Origin: PALSA-607 sp036509315
GTDB taxonomy: Bacteria > Actinomycetota > Actinomycetes > Acidothermales > Acidothermaceae
Length of the DNA stretch: 7,129 bases
NCBI GenBank assembly: GCA_036509315.1
Contig: DATCFU010000191.1
Span: 1-7,129 of the forward strand
Direction of reading: 5' to 3'
A program made the position numbers and the translations under genes. Under the pieces are notes generated by a model. That model ran no database searches. It had not been told where the DNA came from and worked only from the letters and a program-made list of their open reading frames with translations. Shown here in pieces: positions 6,122 through 7,129 of the stretch (the stretch's first letter is position 1; every line of letters starts with the position of its first letter).

Positions 6122-6820
6122 ATGTTCGACACGCAAGTCACCGTGGTCGGCAACCTCGTCGCCGATCCGCGGGTGTCGTATACGAAGGACGGACAGCCGA
6201 TCGCATCGTTTCGCCTCGCGTCGACACCCCGCCGGTTCGACCGCACGTCCGGGCAGTGGAAGGACGGCGACACCCTGTTCACCAGTGTTACGTGTTGGCG
6301 CGCACTTGCCGAGAACGTGCACCTGTCCCTGAGGAAGGGGAATTCGGTCATCGTGATCGGCCGATTGTCAGTGCGGCCGTACGAGACGAAGGACGGCGAC
6401 AAGCGACAGTCGGTCGATATTGACGCGATGGCCGTCGGGCCGGAGCTGGGTCGAGCGACCACCATAATCAAGCGCGTAGAACGATCAGGACAGCCGTCTG
6501 CGGGAGCCGAGTTCGCAACCCCGGGCGCGGATGCGGACGACCTAGCGCTGTCTGCGGAAGGCATCGACCGGGAGGACGGCGCAGAGGGCGATCTGGTCGC
6601 ACCTGGCGGCATCGACTGGGGCGTCTCGCTCGGCGAGCCGTTCGGTGACGGGCTCGGCGATGTGGTTGGTGTCGACGTCCCCGAGATGGACGGCGACGGG
6701 ATCGGCCAGGCAAGCGAGCTGCTGCCGGCGATGGATCCGGCCGAAAGCGATTTGGCTGGAGAGCCCGTTGCCCAGCTGGCGAGCACGGGCGGTCGTTGGC
6801 GGTCACGCTCGGCGGGATAG
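6122..6820 (+). CDS. ssb: Single-stranded DNA-binding protein, SsbB-like paralogue with long acidic tail
   Basis: SSB proteins coat single-stranded DNA during replication, repair and recombination, usually as tetramers. Residues 1-115 form a recognisable OB-fold: FDTQVTVVGNLVADPRVSYT, IASFRLASTPRRFDR, W46, LFTSVTCWRALAENV, GNSVIVIGRLSVRPYE and VDIDAMAVGPEL. The ATG at 6122 has AAGGAG (6111-6116) 5 nt upstream. The gene stands alone, not between rpsF and rpsR where the main actinobacterial ssb sits, and it resembles the secondary mycobacterial SsbB. The tail (about 117-232) is unusually long, acidic and Gly/Asp-rich, but the protein ends in the basic GGRWRSRSAG and lacks the DDxPF-like tip that recruits partner enzymes in standard SSBs. 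A specialised role, for example in competence, stress or mobile DNA, is possible but not shown by the sequence. Confidence 0.93.
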   Translation: MFDTQVTVVGNLVADPRVSYTKDGQPIASFRLASTPRRFDRTSGQWKDGDTLFTSVTCWRALAENVHLSLRKGNSVIVIGRLSVRPYETKDGDKRQSVDIDAMAVGPELGRATTIIKRVERSGQPSAGAEFATPGADADDLALSAEGIDREDGAEGDLVAPGGIDWGVSLGEPFGDGLGDVVGVDVPEMDGDGIGQASELLPAMDPAESDLAGEPVAQLASTGGRWRSRSAG

Positions 6821-6851
6821 ACGTCCGAGCTTCCGGAGGCCCCATCACGCC

Positions 6852-6893
6852 ACCCGCCGGACGGCGCAGAAGCAGCGCGGTCCGGCGGGTTTC
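6852..6893 (+). terminator. Rho-independent terminator of ssb
   Basis: A perfect 11-bp inverted repeat, ACCCGCCGGAC (6852-6862) and GTCCGGCGGGT (6880-6890), has a 17-nt loop that can itself pair GCGC with GCGC. It is followed by TTTCC and a fairly T-rich stretch. It lies 32 nt after the ssb stop codon and fits an intrinsic terminator for that transcript. Confidence 0.85.
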
Positions 6894-6910
6894 CGTTCGA
6901 TTTCTGACAC

Positions 6911-6961
6911 GTGCCCGCCCGAATGTCCACTAGCTCGCTAGGCATTGAACGGGTGTGGCAC
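6911..6961. promoter_or_regulatory. Nested dyad symmetry upstream of the leader peptide
   Basis: The core is CTAGC-TC-GCTAG (6930-6941). Exactly symmetric about the same centre lie CCCG (6918-6921) and CGGG (6950-6953), and one base out of register lie GTGCC (6911-6915) and GGCAC (6957-6961). This 51-bp imperfect palindrome ends 9 nt before the leader-peptide ATG, so it overlaps the place where the promoter should be. It may be an operator for a dimeric regulator. A TTGAAC hexamer (6945-6950) lies inside it, but no matching -10 is evident. Confidence 0.45.
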
Positions 6962-6970
6962 CCTCGTTGC

Positions 6971-7069
6971 ATGACGCCCCGCGCTGGCATGCCTGCCCTC
7001 AGGCTCGTTGCGCGCCTGCACGTCGACTTGCTGCGCGTATCGAGCGCGGCCTGTCTGCCGGCTGCCTGA
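6971..7069 (+). CDS. Leader peptide of the actinobacterial sulfur-metabolism type
   Basis: This short ORF encodes 32 residues, and its second half, RLHVDLLRVSSAACLPAA, carries the hallmark R-L-H-V-D-L-x-R-x-S-S-A-x-C pattern. Peptides with this pattern recur upstream of sulfate, thiosulfate and cysteine-related genes in actinobacteria and are annotated there as putative leader peptides. They are thought to sense cysteine supply through translation of the cysteine codon near the end, here TGT at 7052-7054 (Cys28). No ribosome site precedes ATG 6971, so it may be translated from a leaderless transcript. ATG 6989 (Met7) is an alternative start. A stable hairpin begins 15 nt after the stop. The regulated gene lies beyond the window; a sulfur-assimilation or sulfurtransferase gene is the prediction. 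Confidence 0.82.
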   Translation: MTPRAGMPALRLVARLHVDLLRVSSAACLPAA

Positions 7070-7083
7070 TCCGTCGCCCCCGT

Positions 7084-7101
7084 CCGGGCGCGGTCGCCCG
7101 G
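7084..7101 (+). terminator. Candidate attenuator hairpin after the leader peptide
   Basis: CCGGGCG (7084-7090) and CGCCCGG (7095-7101) form a perfect 7-bp stem with a CGGT tetraloop, 15 nt downstream of the leader-peptide stop. There is no T-run after it, so it may be a weak or Rho-assisted terminator or may mask the next gene's ribosome site. A competing helix is possible upstream: CCGCGCT (6979-6985) can pair with AGCGCGG (7043-7049), which ends two bases before the cysteine codon and would be covered by a ribosome stalled there. The attenuation role is inferred. Confidence 0.5.
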
Positions 7102-7129
7102 CTGCCCTAGTCGCACCTGGCTCGACTGC

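Noticed and set aside
5959..7116. 385-codon open frame on the minus strand opposite ssb and the leader peptide
   Set aside because: It spans ssb, its terminator and the leader ORF, and its Ser/Pro/Arg-rich translation shows no family features. It is a shadow of third-position GC bias.

Overview
The window is 7,129 bases of GC-rich chromosomal DNA that looks actinobacterial. The codons are strongly biased to G/C in third position, the MsrA resembles the mycobacterial enzyme throughout, there is an SsbB-like second single-stranded DNA-binding protein, the tRNA has no encoded CCA, and the last gene is an actinobacterial-type sulfur-metabolism leader peptide. In-frame TTA codons in maeB (Leu52, Leu123) and in the small HTH gene argue against Streptomyces, where they are rare. 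A Mycobacteriales relative (Rhodococcus, Nocardia, Gordonia or Mycobacterium type) is my best guess, from sequence character only.

Layout. 1-320 (minus) is a glyoxalase/VOC-fold protein cut off by the window edge. It is divergent from maeB (413-2674, plus), a malic enzyme fused to a phosphotransacetylase-like domain. Next comes msrA (2782-3303), methionine sulfoxide reductase A, preceded by a good match to a SigR/SigH-type thiol-oxidative-stress promoter. Then comes a two-gene unit: a small HTH protein (3391-3795) and, 33 nt later in the same reading frame, a PAS-PAS-PAS-EAL c-di-GMP phosphodiesterase (3829-5802). This unit is followed by tRNA-Arg(TCT) on the minus strand (5885-5958), ssb (6122-6820) with a clear terminator, and a 32-codon leader-peptide ORF (6971-7069) followed by a perfect hairpin. 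The gene that leader controls lies beyond the window.

The main structural observation is that the 3' portion of the tRNA-Arg gene is repeated, in the same orientation, at 3327-3359 just after msrA. The two copies bracket exactly the HTH plus PAS-EAL unit. This is the geometry left when an element integrates into the 3' end of a tRNA gene, so the c-di-GMP module may be acquired cargo of a decayed island. No integrase is visible.

The genes do not form one pathway. They are a central-carbon gene, an oxidative-repair gene, a putative signalling cassette, a tRNA, a DNA-binding protein and a sulfur-responsive leader. The best candidates for new biology are the tRNA-bounded HTH/PAS-EAL cassette and the leader-peptide attenuator with the large dyad upstream of it.
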